From Phycisphaerales bacterium (GTDB lineage Bacteria > Planctomycetota > Phycisphaerae > Phycisphaerales > SM1A02), in contig JAKVBR010000055.1 in NCBI GenBank assembly GCA_022447165.1, positions 1 to 6,746 on the forward strand: 6,746 nucleotides of DNA. Direction: 5' to 3'. Below the pieces are notes generated by a model. That model saw only the letters and a program-made list of their open reading frames with translations, had not been told where the DNA came from and did not search any database. The translations under genes and the position numbers were made by a program. How positions within the stretch are numbered: position 1 is the first letter of the stretch; every line of letters begins with the position of its first letter. Below, one piece after another: positions 6,218 through 6,746 of this stretch.

Positions 6218-6746
6218 CTGTCGTACTCACCCTTTTTCAGTTTGCCGATGTAATCGTGGTACGCACGCATTGCTTTCGGTCCATAAATCCACATGATTGG
6301 GATATTTGCAACGAGCATGGCGCCTAATCCTAGCGTCGTCCACATATCGAGTTCAGCATCAGTTTTGATAAAGCCGATGGTCGACACAGCAACGAGCAAG
6401 GTATATGCGATACGGTAGAACGTCACTGCGATGATTGAAACGGAGCCCTTCTTACCAAAGATATAGACAATACCTTTTTCGCCGTAGTAACTCCATGAAA
6501 TCATCGTGGAAATTGCAAAAAGCCATGCTGCAAATACAACGAGCCATTTGCCAAGACCTGGAACCGTTCGGTCGAAGGCGTGTGCAGTGAGCGTTGCGCC
6601 TGGGTAATCGACAAAGACGCCCGAATGTTCTAGCGTGGCGTGAAACTGATTGCCATCGTCGTCGTGCTTGAGTGGAATTCCATCCCACTTCACGCCAAAG
6701 GAACCGTCATCATTCTTTACAACGCTACCATTGACGCGGTGCAAAT
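6214..6746 (-). CDS. AGCS-family sodium:alanine/glycine symporter, C-terminal part
   Basis: This is the last 176 or so residues of an inner-membrane Na+ (or H+) coupled alanine/glycine carrier (AGCS family, relatives DagA, AlsT and AgcS). The frame is still open at the window edge; the first full codon, TTG 6744, is read as an internal Leu and not a start, and the missing 5' part would hold most membrane segments of a family usually of about 450 residues or more. The diagnostic stretch is KWLVVFAAWLFAISTMISW then SYYGEKGIVYIFG (66-97), matching the family's FAFSTMIxWSYYGE. Further hydrophobic segments lie at about 102-125 (with YR at 110-111) and 135-155, followed by a charged cytoplasmic tail. 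GATLTAHAFD (49-58) matches the usual GxxLTxxAF element. The 45 or so polar, Asp-rich residues before it are more than expected between these membrane segments. The gene is convergent with lpxB; the substrate is inferred from family only. Confidence 0.88.
   Translation of the reverse strand, partial: LHRVNGSVVKNDDGSFGVKWDGIPLKHDDDGNQFHATLEHSGVFVDYPGATLTAHAFDRTVPGLGKWLVVFAAWLFAISTMISWSYYGEKGIVYIFGKKGSVSIIAVTFYRIAYTLLVAVSTIGFIKTDAELDMWTTLGLGAMLVANIPIMWIYGPKAMRAYHDYIGKLKKGEYDS

Overview
The window is almost wall-to-wall coding DNA. It holds six protein genes, two of them cut by the window edges, and no RNA genes, mobile elements, CRISPR arrays or long gaps. The order is: thioredoxin reductase (trxB, +, 5' end outside), a glutamate/aspartate/dicarboxylate-type DAACS symporter (-), a degenerate asparagine-synthetase-like protein (+), aspartyl-tRNA synthetase (aspS, -), lipid-A-disaccharide synthase (lpxB, +) and the C-terminal part of an AGCS sodium:amino-acid symporter (-, 5' end outside).

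A lipid A gene points to a Gram-negative bacterium with an outer membrane. GC content looks intermediate. None of the four visible start codons has a well-spaced Shine-Dalgarno sequence, lpxB stands apart from any lpxD-fabZ-lpxA cluster, and the AspRS begins with a TYRDQGKG-type segment. Together these would suit a Planctomycetota (Phycisphaerae-like) or related lineage. This placement is a tentative inference from recalled family patterns, not a search result.

The layout is striking. Every gene is on the opposite strand to the one before it, so no two visible genes could share a simple operon. The three tail-to-tail junctions are a 3-bp gap (733-735), a 41-bp overlap (3273-3313) and a 4-bp overlap at the palindrome TTAA (6214-6217). 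The two head-to-head junctions are about 19 bp (2038-2056) and about 53 bp (5064-5116). Promoters and transcription ends must therefore lie partly inside neighbouring genes.

Most genes are housekeeping: thiol redox, amino-acid uptake, tRNA charging and outer-membrane lipid A synthesis. The exception is the gene at 2057-3313. It follows asparagine synthetase from end to end (MSGIAGI start, FACASWDG, FASS, a LEVR-like segment, LW-type tail). However, the nucleophilic cysteine is serine, the NGEIYN and SDTE stretch is gone, and no SGGxDS pyrophosphate loop or GDGGDE motif is present. It looks like a full-length, uninterrupted pseudoenzyme and is the best candidate here for an undescribed function. 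Its head-to-head partner is an acidic-amino-acid-type symporter and its tail-to-tail neighbour is aspS, so an aspartate/asparagine theme is possible but unproven.
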